DNA of 64,000 bases from positions 275,099-339,098 of the forward strand of contig QPMI01000420.1 of NCBI GenBank assembly GCA_004431415.1, written 5' to 3'. How positions within the stretch are numbered: position 1 is the first letter of the stretch; each line of letters opens with the position of its first letter. The notes beneath the pieces are model-generated. The model was not told the origin of the DNA and did not search any database. It saw only the letters and a list, made by a program, of their open reading frames with translations. The position numbers and the translations under genes are program-made. Source of the DNA: Cyanophora paradoxa (Eukaryota > Glaucocystophyceae > Cyanophorales > Cyanophoraceae). Positions 10,187 through 22,930 of the stretch are shown here, piece by piece.

Positions 10187-13100
10187 ATGGGCGGCGCCCG
10201 AGCAGGACCGGTACCGCCCCGGCTGCAGCAGCGCCGCTGCAGAGCGGCCAGCGTTCAGCGCGCTAGTGTAGCGTGCAGAGGTGTACTATGTGCAGTCCAA
10301 ACGAGCGGGGCGCGGCTGGCGGCGCTCGTGGTCATCGTTCAATTGCAAGTGTTCACCGGCATCGAGCTGGCAGCCGGACAGGGAAGCGTGGATTTCAGCA
10401 GTCGGCAGTACACGCACCAGTACTGCCTGGGCACCCCGAATCAGGTGCGCGTCGGTCGCTGCACGGCGGCGTTCGGTGCTTTAATTTGATCGTCACGGAG
10501 GATTGCCGCGCGAGCGCTCCTGAAGCTGCGCTCGAGCTCAAGGGCTCACACACGCTCTCCTCGCTGCGCAGTACATGAGCCAGAACCGCCATCTCGTCAT
10601 CGATACGCTGAGGCCGCTTCCGGTCTCCCAGGCGCCGGTCTTTCTAGAAGATAGCCCCCCGGACGTCGCCTACGGTCCGCTGCGGCTGCCCCGCCTCTCA
10701 GTCGCACGTCTTACGCGCCGCGCTCTGCTCTCTGCACAGGGCCGCACTGGAACGGCCCGTACACCTCCACGCCCAACGGGTGGACGCCTTTTGCACCTGG
10801 GCAGCCGTACTCGATCAACAGCCAACCCACATGCGCGTGGACCTTCGAGGCCCCCGCGGGAGTCACCACTGTGCGCTCTGCCCGGCCGCGCGACCCTCTC
10901 GCGCCCCTTACGAGCACCGGCCGCGGGCCGGGGTCGATCAGATCGTCGCCGGCGTGACGTACATCGATCTGGAGAGTCCGGGCGACTCTCTTGTCTTCGT
11001 GGACATCACGGACAGCAATCCGACGGCGTGGCTCGCGGGGCCGAACCCGACCGACGTGAACCACCCGCCGGCGCTTCGGGTCGTCACGGGAAACGGGACG
11101 GTGCAGGCGATACAGATCAGCCGGCCCAGCAACTGGCCCCGCAGGCCGAAGCTCCTCGTGTACTGGATGATCGACTTTGACGTGCAGTTCGAAGGATGGG
11201 GAATCTTCGTGCAAGCGGGTGCGGTGTCTCGATTTCTCTGTTCTAGATCTAGATCTGTAACCCTTGAGCTTCGCGCACGATTGACGTGTCGTACCCCTCC
11301 CCAGTCTCTTTCAACTGCAGACACAACATGACGACCAATCTGAACATGCCGAGTAACTACCTGCACGGTGCCGTACCCCCTCCACCTCCCCCCCTCCCTC
11401 ATTAAAATATTCCCCCGTCGCCCTTCCGCCCCCCCGTTCTCCCCTTCCGCCTCCCCCCTCCCCTCCCCGCCTTCCCCCCCCTGCCCTTACCCCCCGCCCC
11501 CCCCCCCCCCCCCGCGCCCTTCCCCTTTCCGCCCTTCCCCTCACCAGCCCCCCCCCCCCCCCCCCCCACCACCACTCTCCCCTCCTCTCCCTCCCCTTAC
11601 CCATCCCCCCGCGTTCCCCTCCCCCTGCCCTCCTGCCGCCCCCATTCCCTTCCCCTACTCCACCCTACCCCCCCCTCTCCAGTTTCCCCCACCCCTCCCC
11701 CCACCCCCTCCATTGGCCACCCCAAGGCCACCCCATTCCACCCGTATAGCTGCTCCCTCCCCCTCCACCCCGCCGGCCCCCTCTCCTCATGATCATCGAT
11801 ATCGCGTGTCCCGCTCACCGCCATGTCGTGATCATGATCAGGCGGGGCTGGCTACCCCGTCGTGACGGGGGGTGTCACGTGCCGTTGGGTCATCGACGTG
11901 ACGAGGACAGCCGGCGGGCCCCCCGACGGCATCGCTTTCCAGCTTCACAATGCCAGCCTGCAGCAGCAGGACAGCCTGACGGGTTCGAAATTTATCCTTC
12001 TCTCGCTGAAGGCTGTCCTCTCGCTTCGCAATTTGACTGATTCGAGTTCGCCCGCGCGCGATCCTTCAGTGTTCGACGGGGACAAGGAGTCGGCGCCGGT
12101 CCTCGCGCGCTTCTCGGGTACCGCCTCGAACGTGAACGTGACGACGTCGCGCACGCGGCTGCTCGTCGTGTACACGTCGACGCTCAACTCGACCATGCGC
12201 TTCAATGCTTCTTACGTCCGCTGTGAGCGACTCCCTGGCCGCCTGAACGGCTTTTCTGTTGGACTAGTACTGACCCGCCATCCAGTGACATGTCCCAGTT
12301 GCATCAACGGCCAGTGCGTAAATGGGACGTGCGCCTGCAACGCGAACTTTACAGGCGCCCGCTGCAATGTCCCGACGCGTGCGTGCCCATCCCCGCCCCG
12401 AGTACCAGAATCCTGATCTAAACGCACGCGCGCCGCAGGTCTGGCGCCGCTTGTGGCTTCAAACTGGACTTGCGCTATAGACAACTACGGGACTAGGGAC
12501 GGCTGCGACTGCGGCTGCGGCCTGCACGACCCGGATTGCGAGACGCCGGAGCCCCCCCAAGGCTGGTGTGCTGGAGGTCTTAACTCGTACCACGACGGTC
12601 CGAAGCCATTTCCCTTGCCCTCTTTCGAATGCGATCTAGATTAAGATCTCCTGAGCATATGCATGTGAGCGCCTCGAATTAATTATAACAGGGACGTGCG
12701 CCTACTGCCCACTGGCGCGCCCGACGTGGCCCGTCAACGGCGGCGGGGGAATCCCGTCGAGCTCGCCGACCGCGAACAACGTGGTCAGGCCTTTTTCGGC
12801 TTGTATGGGCGCTCCGTCTTAAATCCGCCTGACCTCTGGCGCAGCTGTATGTAAGCCCGCGCGGCACCGACGTGATCTGGTGCACGCAGTACCCCTGCGA
12901 TAACGGGTACTCGTGGAACAACCCCTTCCGAACGATCGCGGTCCGTGCCGGATTTCAAGATTTCAGCCTCTGCACGAGCCCTGCGGTGACGGCCGATCCC
13001 CGTCGAGCAGAAGGCTCTCTCGGCGGTGCAGACCTACTTGGCTGGGCAGGTAGTTTCTTTCCTAAACCTTCGGATGAATGAATAAGCATACGTACTAAAT

Positions 13101-16100
13101 TCTGCCCTCGCCACGTTCTTTCTTTAGGGCTTCCCCGTCAACCGCTTCCGCATCGTCGTGCTCCCCGGGCGGTACACCGGCATCAGCAACCGGCGGCTCT
13201 CCTACCAGGCGAGATTCGTTGTAGCCTTCAAGATTGCTGCTCGGTGCATCTTATAATTATGATTACGCCCGGCCCGGGCTTGCGCTCGCAGGACAACAGC
13301 ATCGCCTACCTCCACCTGACGCTGATGGGCCTGTCGGGGCCCCTGTACACCATCCTCGACGCTGAGCGCCAGGTACGGCTATAGCTAGCTGCAGCCGACG
13401 TCGACGTCGGCGGCCGGGGCCTGGACAGAAGTTGAGCTCGCGCGACCCTTTGGCAGGGATGGCACCTGTACATGTCGACGCGGCTGCTGGGGACGAGCCA
13501 CATCACGGGGCTCGCCTTCGCGAACGCGCGGTACCTGACGCGCTCCCCGCGCACGATCAGCAACCAGGGCGCCTCCAGCTCGCCCGCCGGGTGCGCTTTG
13601 CTTTATTTCGAATTCACGGATGCGGATGCGTCTGGATTGTCCGCCACGCGATCGCGAGGCTCACGCGCTTGTTCTGTGTGTGCAGGGGCGCGATCCAGTG
13701 TGGTAATTGATTAGACCCACTTTCCCTTTTCAGATTCCTCCCATCAATGAAACGCTCCGACTTCGCAGGCGAGTGGCTGCTCAGCCCCAACCAGGACTTC
13801 GCCGGCTGCAACAACGTCGCGATCACGAACTGCCACTTCAGAAACAACGAGGCGAGCCACGCTTCTGTGTCTGGCTCATCGTGTATTTAATTTCCGCCTG
13901 GATGACGTGTCGATTCTCAGGTGATCTGGAACGACGCCGCCACGGTCGGCTCTGGAACCGCCCTGTTCGGTCCGCTCGCAGCTTCCTGTCCTCTCTGGCG
14001 CTTAATTCAAATTCTGCTGTGCCCAGACATCGCATCGCTCGGGGGCGGCGATATCAACGCGGCTCTCGGCGGCGGGGCTGTCAACTTCGCTCTTGGGAAG
14101 TGCGTGCGGGCCGCATGATTGTAAATTACAGCCGCAGTCCTCTCTGAACCCTTTCGCAGGAACGTCACAATAAGCGACTCGCTGTTTATCAACAATAAGG
14201 GTGCGCTGATTTTCAACGTTATTTTTCAGAGCGTGTGCGCAACCGGCAGCTCCTTACGCGCATATCGAATATATCGTATTTCGCAGCGTCCCTCACGATC
14301 AGCGGATCGACGGACGCTGTGGGCGCCGCGAGCAACTCGACGGCCCGCAAGATCCACGGCGGCGCGGTCGCGCTGTACGACATCACCGACAGCATCGCAA
14401 TCCTGCGCTCGAACTTCACGTCTTCCCGATCGGGTGCGCTGCTTTAAATTTGGATCCGAGTATACGTAACTAGAATGTCTGCATCGCCGGTTGATTTACT
14501 TTTGCATAGGTGCGTACGGGGGCGCTGTCTACGCCGTTCTTGCTCGGTCGCCGGGTCTGGCGACGACGGTGCGGGTCGAGGACTGCGCGTTCGACTCCAA
14601 CAGCGCGCTCTCCGCCGGCGCGGGTCTCATGGTCCAGGGGGCCGGCACTGTCATCGGTGCGCATGCGAGTCGTGGCTTTGAACGCATGTGATGTATCCCG
14701 CGGCATGGGCAGTGAGGCGGACGTCGCTTCTCAACAACATCGCCCAATCTGCGAGCTACGCCGACTCCATTTCCGGCGGCGTTGGGCTCTGGGTCGGCGC
14801 GGGCCTCTCCGGCTTCGAGGGCGGTAGCGCTGGCAATAGGGGCAGTGTTACGTGAGCGCTTCTATCTTCTCTGATTTTCCTCTGCTTTTCCTCGGGCTGC
14901 TTTACAGCGGCTGATGCGTCGTCTGCAGCATCAGCGACAGCCTATTCTTCAACAACACGCACCTGCCGCTCGCTTCGCAGGTCGACGGCGGCGGCGGGGG
15001 CCTTCTCTCCACCGGCATGGACCGCGTCACTCTGTGAGACCGCTCGTGCAATCCTCTCGAGGCTCTCTTCGTCTTTCTGACCCGATTCGTTTCAGGCGGA
15101 ATGTTTCGTTCGTTCAGAACACGGTGGCCTCCGGAAGAGGCGGGGGCGCTCTAGTGATCAACGCTTCCCGCCTCTTGTGCGAATTATATATTTTCCCGCC
15201 CTAAAATTTCATCGTCGTCTTTCTATATATGCTGCTTGTGTGATGACCGCTTCCTGCTGCAGGATCGAGGCTTCGTCGTTCGCGAGCAACGCAGAGAGCG
15301 GAGGAACCGGAACCGACGGCGGCGGCGGCCTCGCGGCGCTCTCCGTGCTTCAGATGGCTCTCCAGAACATCTCGTTCACCGGCAACTCGGCGGACACCGG
15401 CGGCGCCGTCTGGGTGGGCTCCCGCTCGCCCCCGACGGAACGGTCCCACTCGGCGAACGTGTCCGGATGCGTATTCTCGGAGAACGAGTCGCGCACGGGC
15501 ATGGGAGGCGCGCTCTACGTCGCCGCCACCTCGCGCCCCGCCTACGTCGCCGTCGAGGACTCCATCTTCGAGTCCAACAGGGCCGTCACGAACGGGGGCG
15601 GCGTCACCATCCGCGGCCCCGCCACGTACGCGCAGCGCCTGAACTCCAGCTCGGCGTCGTTCGTTCGGACGCGCGTGGCTCGCAACGCCGCGGCGGGTGC
15701 GTCTAGATCTCTTTCGCTTCCTGGCTCGCTTTCGTGTGCATGAATTTGTCGTATGCAGCTAATGGGGGCGGCTTCTACATCGAGGGGCTTCTCTCGTTCT
15801 CGCTTTCAGACGGGAGCGTCATCTCGGAAAACCGCGCCAACACAGGCGCCGGGCTCGGTGCGCATGCGTCGCGGGCCGGGCGGCCTGCAGCTGGGTGGTC
15901 CACTGACATGAAACCATGCGCAGCTTTCGTTACCAGCGCCGCATGCAGGGATCCGTCGGCTGAAGGCTGCCCGAGGCTGCGCGCCCGGCTCGACGGCGTC
16001 AACATTTCCTCAAATAGAGCAGCTGATGGCGGCGGCATGTCTCTGGACGGATCGTGCGCCGTCGAGCTGATCGCCGTGCTTTCCGATGCAGAGCCTCCGC

Positions 16101-19100
16101 TGATTATGCGCATGCGCAGGGGCCTGTCTCTCACGGCTGCGCGAAGCGCCCTCTTCGACAACGAAGCCAGACAACTCGGCGGGGGCCTGTACGCGGTCGA
16201 CGTTGGCGCCTTGGCTCTCTCCTCCGTCTCCTTCGCTTCGAACGCCGCCTCGAACGGCGGAGGAGCTTTCATCACTTCGGATTGGCCTGTTTCTGTGCGT
16301 CTATATTTTCCGCAACACGGTACGCGCGCGCGCCTGAGCTCATGCATTATAAACCGCAGTTCAAAATGCCCGGCGTGTCGTTCATCGGGAACTACGCCGA
16401 AGAGAATGGGGGCGGGCTTTTCATTTCCGGCGAGACCAGCGTGGAGCTGACCGGCGGGCAGCTCACCCAGAACACGGCGACCGCAAACGGGGTACGGAAT
16501 CCTCTCGCCATCCGTCTACCATGGCCAGTGGGCCCTCCGGATCCTAAGCGAGAGTCTCGCAGGGGTTGGCTTACATCAAGAAGTCTAGCTGCCTTGCGCT
16601 TCTCAACCTGACCGTCACTTCCAATGCCGCCGACAACGGGGTACGATTTCCTCGAGGAAACTTTAATTTCTATTAAGCGCCGCGCGCCATCGAAATTGAT
16701 CACAACCATCCGCGCAGGGCACTTTCTTCCTCGACCAGCGCGCCTCCGTTCTGGCCGAGAACTGCAGCTTCGCGGACTCGCACGCCGCGTCGCTGGTCCG
16801 CGTCAATATATTAATCTTGCGTTCAGAAACTTTGCGCCGCAAGGGTTTCACGATTTGTACATGTTTCGCAGGGGGGCGTAGTATACGCCCAGCAGAGCTC
16901 CAGGGTCACCTTCCGGCGCGTCCGCGGCTCCGGCAACGACGCCGCGCAGGGCGGCGGGATCTACGCCAACCTCGGGCGGAGCGGCCTGCTGGAGCTGGAG
17001 GGCACGTCGTGGGACGGCAACGAGGCCGTAGGCGACGCCGGCGTCCTTTACCTGACGGGGACGGGCGGCCTCCAGGCGAGGGACTTCGTCGCCTCGGGCA
17101 ACCGAGCCGCCAGCGGCGCCGTCGGCATTGTCTCCGCTGAGGCGGACGCCTCTTTCTCCGGCTGCAGCGTCTTCGGCAACGTGGCCACGCAGTCGGACGG
17201 CGGTGCCTTCGTCGTCGAGCACCTCGCGTCGCTCTCGCTCTCCAACTGCAACCTCACCGGCAACGCGGCCCAGCTGAACGCCGGGGCGGTCCTCGCCACG
17301 GGCACGCAGCCGTCGCTCTCGCTCGTGAACGTGCAGGCGACGGGCAACACGGCGGGGCGGGGAGGAGGCGCACTCTCCATCACCGGCCTGTGCGCCGCGG
17401 CCATAGTGGCAACCAACCTCTCGTCCAACACGGCGGGAATGTACGGCGGCTCGGTTTTCGTCTCCGGCGCCGCGGTCGCGTTCGTGGCCGTCCCGATGGA
17501 CGACAACGTCGCCACGTCCGGGTCGGGGGGCGCCGTGTTCGCCGAGCAGGCCACCACGAGCTTCACCGACGTCTCCCTAAAGGGCAACCGTGCCGGCGGC
17601 TCCGGCGGGTGCTCCAAGCCCTCTTTTATCCATTCATTTGCATCTCTTTTTCTCAAACATTCGTGATATCGCAGCGCGATTTACCTTGACGGCGGATCAG
17701 CGAATCTGACCGGCTCCTCCGTCGTGTTCAACCATGCCCTCTCGTTGGGCGGCGCCGTGCACCTGGACAACGCGGCCGTCCTCAGCGTGGCGCGCTCCGC
17801 GGTGTCGCAGAACGTGGCGTCCCAGGACGGCGGCGCCATCTCCGCCAACGCGCAGTCCAGGGTTCGCAAACTAATGCGTATACAGCTGATGACGCGAGAG
17901 AAATTGGTATATTCTCGACTGACATGCAAATGCTCGCAGGTCGTCATCGAGCACTCGGATCTGACCAGGAACGAGGCTAAGCGTAACGGCGGCGCCGTCC
18001 TGGCGACCACGACGACGCTGACGGTGGTCGGGAGCGACCTCTCGGGCTCCAAGGCGGCCCGCGACGGCGGCTGCGTCGCGGCGCTCGGGTCGGACGTGAC
18101 GGTCGCCTCGTCCAACCTCTCTGCGTGCGCGGCCATCAGCGGCGCGGGCGGCGCGATCCACGTGGAGGTTGGCTCCACTTTTCTCTCGCTTCGAATTCGT
18201 TGAAATACTGGTTTTCCGTTGATGCTGAGTGGCGAGCAGACGACGTCGCTGCGGGCGGAGGACGTGGACATGGCGCTCGGGTTCGCGGGCACGAACGGCG
18301 GCGGCGTCTCGGCCTACATGGCGGACGTCCGCATCCGCAACGCGACGCTCCGCGACTCCCGCTCCGGCCTCTCGGGCGGCGCCGTCTACTCCCGCATGAC
18401 CGCCCTGGATGTCGAGGGATCGTCGCTGGACGGGTCCCGCGCCGGCGCAGACGGAGGTGCGCTCTCTTAAACAAATCTACAGGAAAGCGAATTAAAACTG
18501 TAATTCAGGATGTGTTTACGTGGATGACGGAGGCGTGCGCCTCGCGGCCGCGACGCTCGCGCGCTGCTCCGCTGGAGGCCGCGGCGGAGCCCTCTTCGCC
18601 TCGCGGGCGGCGGTCAGGCTCGAGGCCTGCTCGGCTTCCGGCGCCAGCGCCGGCGCCGACGGCGGTGCCGTCGCGTCCATCGGCGCTCCTCTGACGGTTT
18701 CCGAGTGCGCTTTGAACTCTTCATTTTCTCCTTCAGCTTTCTGGTGATCGATATCGCGACCTGATTCGCCTTCGCAGCACTGTTTTCGCGGGCTCGAAGT
18801 CGGAGCGCGGGAGCGGCGGGGCGATCTGGAGCGACGGCGGGCAGGTCTCGATCGTGAGGTCGGACCTGTCGCAGAGCTCCGCGGGCGGCGGGCACGGCGG
18901 CGCGCTGTACGTCGCTTCGGGCGCGGCCGCTCTGGCGGCGTGCGACCTCTCGCGCTCGCGGGCGGCGGGCAAGGGCGGCGCGGCGTACTTCAAGAACGGG
19001 ACGGCGGCGCTGGAGGACGTGTCGGTGGCCGGGAGCGCGGCGGGCGAGTCGGGCGGCGGCGTGGAGGTCGAGGGCGTCGACGCCGGCGCGCCCTGCGCCC

Positions 19101-22100
19101 TCAGCCTCGCGCGGGTCGACGCGACCGACTGCGCGGCCCGTGGCGGGCCCGGCGGCGCCGTCCACGCTTCCCGCTGCAACCTCACGGCCGTCGACTCGGA
19201 CATGCGGCGCTCCCAGGCGGGCGGCCCCGCCGGCTCCGGCGGCGGCGTCCGCACCTTCTCGTCGCTTCGGGTGGAGCTCCGGCGCTGCGACCTCTCCGAC
19301 ACGCAGGCCGAGCGCAACGGCGGCGCCGCGGCGCTGGAGGCGTCGTCTTTCGTGGTGGAGGACTGCGCGATGGACCGCGCGTCGAGCGCCCGCGGCTCGG
19401 GCGGCGCGCTGTTCGTCGACGTCGGAGAGGGCCGCGTGGAGCGCGTTTCCATGCGGGACGCCCGCGCGGGGGAGGGCCAGGGCGGCGGCGCGGCCCACTT
19501 CCGCGCCGCCTCCGTCGCGGTGGTCGGCTCGCCGATGACGGGCGCCAGCGCCGCCGCGGGATCCGGCGGGGCTGTCCTCGTGGAGGGCTGCGTGGCCAAC
19601 TTCACGGCGGTTGACATGCGCGGCTCGCGGGCCCTGGGCCGGCCCGGCGCCGGCGGCGCCCTCAAAGCCATCAGCGCAGAGGTCACTCTTCAGGCCTGCA
19701 ACCTCTCCGACTCGCAGAGCCGCGGCGCGGGCGGCGCCGTCTCTGCGGACGCCTCTACCCTGACCGTTCTCGAGTGCGCTCCGCTCCGGATCCGTGGCCG
19801 CGTCGTCAGATCGAGCCCAGCCGAATGGCCGTCGCTGACCCGACGCGCCTCGCAGCTCGGCGCTGGACCGCGGCGTGAGCGCGGAGGACGGGGGCGGCTG
19901 CGCGCACGTCTCTGGCGGCTCGGGCCTCTTCTCGAACTGCTCCCTGGAGGACTGCCGCGCCCCCATCTCGTACGGGGGCGCCGTCTCGCTGCAGAACTCC
20001 CGCGGCCCGGTCGTCTTCCAGAACTGCTCGCTCCTCCGCGGGCGCTCGGGGCACGTCGGCGGGGCCGTCTACAGCGAGTCGTCGTCCCTCACGCTGCTCC
20101 GCTCGCCCGTCTCGCGCTCGTCGGCGTTCGCGGCCGGCGGCTGCGTGTACGCGTCGCAGTCGCAGCTGACGGTGGAGAACGCCGCGGCCGACGAGTGCAC
20201 GGCGGCCAGCGGGGGCGGCTTCTTCCTCGACGGCGGTTCCGCCTCTCTGCTGTGCGTAAGTCTTACGAAGGACACGGCCACTGCGGGGGACGGCGGTGCG
20301 TGCTTTCCCAAAAAAGAAACGCGTGAATTAATTCTGGATCGCGATCGCGATCGTCGCCAACCCTCCTCAGGTGCGATCTACGCCACTTCGGCGTCCCTGC
20401 ATCTGGAGGCCTGCACGATCGAAATGTGCACTGCCGAGGGCAGCGGCGGCGATCTCTTCGTGCGCCATGCGCCCGCGTAGCCGCTCGCTCTCACTTCGAG
20501 CTCGCCTCACGCGGCCGCAGCTGACTGACACGGAGATCCGCGTTCTCAACTCCACCGTGCTGAACAATACGGCCAAGGTCGACGGCGGCGGGTGCGTCCG
20601 GCCGCGCTCGATCATTGCTGCGACCAGCGCGGCTGATCGCGATCTTCGACGTCGACGCCGTCGGCTCATTCGCTGCGCGCACGCACGCGCAGGCTCCGGG
20701 CCTCGGGCTTCTCGACGGCGCAGGGGGCGTGCCTCCTCCGCGCCGTGTCGGGGGCCGCCGCGCCGGCCACGCAGCACACGTCCCCGATGCGCATGAGCCT
20801 GCGCTCGCTCCTCCAGGAGCCCGCGCCCCCGAGCCCGGCCGCGTCGTCGTCCATGCCGACTTTCACCCGTCTCGTGCGGGTCGAGAACTCGGCCCTGCGC
20901 GGAAACGCGGCGGGCGGGGACGGCGGCTCGCTGTTCGTATCGGGGCCGATCTCCGCGGAGCTCGTCGGCGTGACGATCGCGTCGTCCTTCGCCTCCGGCC
21001 GCGGCGGCGGTGCGAGGATCTCTGGAATCCATGCGCACATTTTGAGCTTGCTTGCAATTGCCTGCAGGCATCTACGTCACGGCCGACTCCTTCTCGATGC
21101 TGGGGTCGACGATGACTGCGAACCGAGCGAGCGTCGGCGGCGCTGGATACGTGCGTAGATGTGCAATTATCTCTCCGATCCTCACGTGCACACAAACCAA
21201 TTGCAATTATATATCTCACGCGTGCGGGTCTGTTCCAGATGGACTTGTCGAAGCCGACGGGCGAGCCGATGGACTGCTCGGCCGTCTCGCTCAACGGCAC
21301 CGCCGTCCGCGGCAACGAGGCCGCCAAGGTGAGCTTGACAGGGCGTCTTTTGGAGGATGCGTTCATAAAGGCGGGCGCAGGGGGCGGCGTTCGTGGTGAA
21401 GGACGCCGACCCGACGCGCTGCGCCGCCTTCGCCGACCCGCGCGCCTTCGACGGCAACGGCAACGGCAACCGCTCCATCGTCGCCGGTGCTGAAATGTTT
21501 GAAATGTTTGGTCGATCCCGAACTTTTGGTCGATCCCGAACTTCGAAGGCCCCGGGGCGATCGCGGTGCGGCTGCTGACGAACGAGACCAACCGCGCCTC
21601 GGGGGAGCTCCTCTCCTTCCACGTCGTCCTCACCGACAGCTTCGGCGCCAAGGCCCGCCCCGCCCCGCCCCGCCCCGCCCCGCCCCGCCCCGCCCCGCCC
21701 CGCCCCGCCTTGCCCGCTCGGCCACGCTTAAGCAAAGCTTTCTCGGCGAATCTATCTTTTCTGCCCCGTTCGAGACTTAGAAAGCCCCGTATTGTTATTT
21801 ATTGTCACTATCTCGTCGACTCGAGATTTAGAAAGCCCCGTATTGTTATTTATCGTCATTTATTAAAGCCCCTCGTCGAATTCATCTCGTCGACTCGCCA
21901 GGTGGTCGACTCGCCGACGGCCGTCTCGCTCGCGGCGGCGGACCCGGACGCCGTGTCGCTTCGGGGCGCGCTCTCCGCGACGACCCTTGACGGGGAGGCC
22001 ACCATCACCGCCCAGGTCACACCGCCCTTTCACTTTCGTTCAAATCAAAGAGCGACGCCGAGGCCGGATATATAATATCGATCGATTCAAACAACGCACA

Positions 22101-22899
22101 GTTGCCTAAATATAGAACACAACGCCGAATCTAAGCCGGCTCTGCCGCCTGCGCGCGGGCGCGCAGATCGTGGCGCAGCCGGGCGAGGCGCACGCGCTGC
22201 GGTTCACGGCGGACATCCCCTACCGCCCGGTCACCCTGGAGCTCCCCGTCCGGCTCCGCCCCTGCCTCAAGGGTCCGTAGCGGCCCGCGCTTAATCTTCT
22301 TCGGTCTGAAAACTTGAACTGATCGCGTCGGTCAGGCGAGGTGCAGCTGCCCAACACGCGCGTCTGCATGCGCTGCCCTGCGGGTGCCTTTGTTTGATTT
22401 CGTCCTTTGCTCAACACCTTCGCTGCTCACGTCAGAATCTTACCTTCCATCAACCAGGCACGTTCAGCATCCTGGAGAGCGGCTTCAAGGACCAGGAGTG
22501 CCGCCCCTGCAGCGACGTGCGCCCTTCGAATTTCTCTTTCCTCGAGCGCCAGCCGACCCCGACCGCCCCGCCCCGCCCCGTCCCGCCCCCGCAGGGCGCC
22601 GAGTGCCCGGGCGGCTCCGCCGTGTACCCCTCCCGGGGGTACCAGCGCGCCCCGTACGATTTCACCGTCATGCTGCCCTGCCAGGTTGAATTCGCCCCGC
22701 AGAATAAATTTACACTGAAGCTTTAAGCGATTCCGTTTAAGTTGAGCTCTCGCCGGCAGAACGACGCGTGCCTGGGAGGCCCGGAGGACCGGTGCGCGCC
22801 GGGGCACGAGGGCCCGCTCTGCACCATCTGCGCGGAGGGGCACGGCCGCCGCGACAAGTACGGGTGCGCGAGCTGCCCCGGCCGGGCCCTCAACGCCGT

Positions 22900-22930
<31 letters not shown>

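Noticed and set aside
18614-19966. 450-codon minus-strand open frame
   Set aside because: Antisense shadow of the long Pmp-repeat exon; the plus strand gives the structured GGA repeats.
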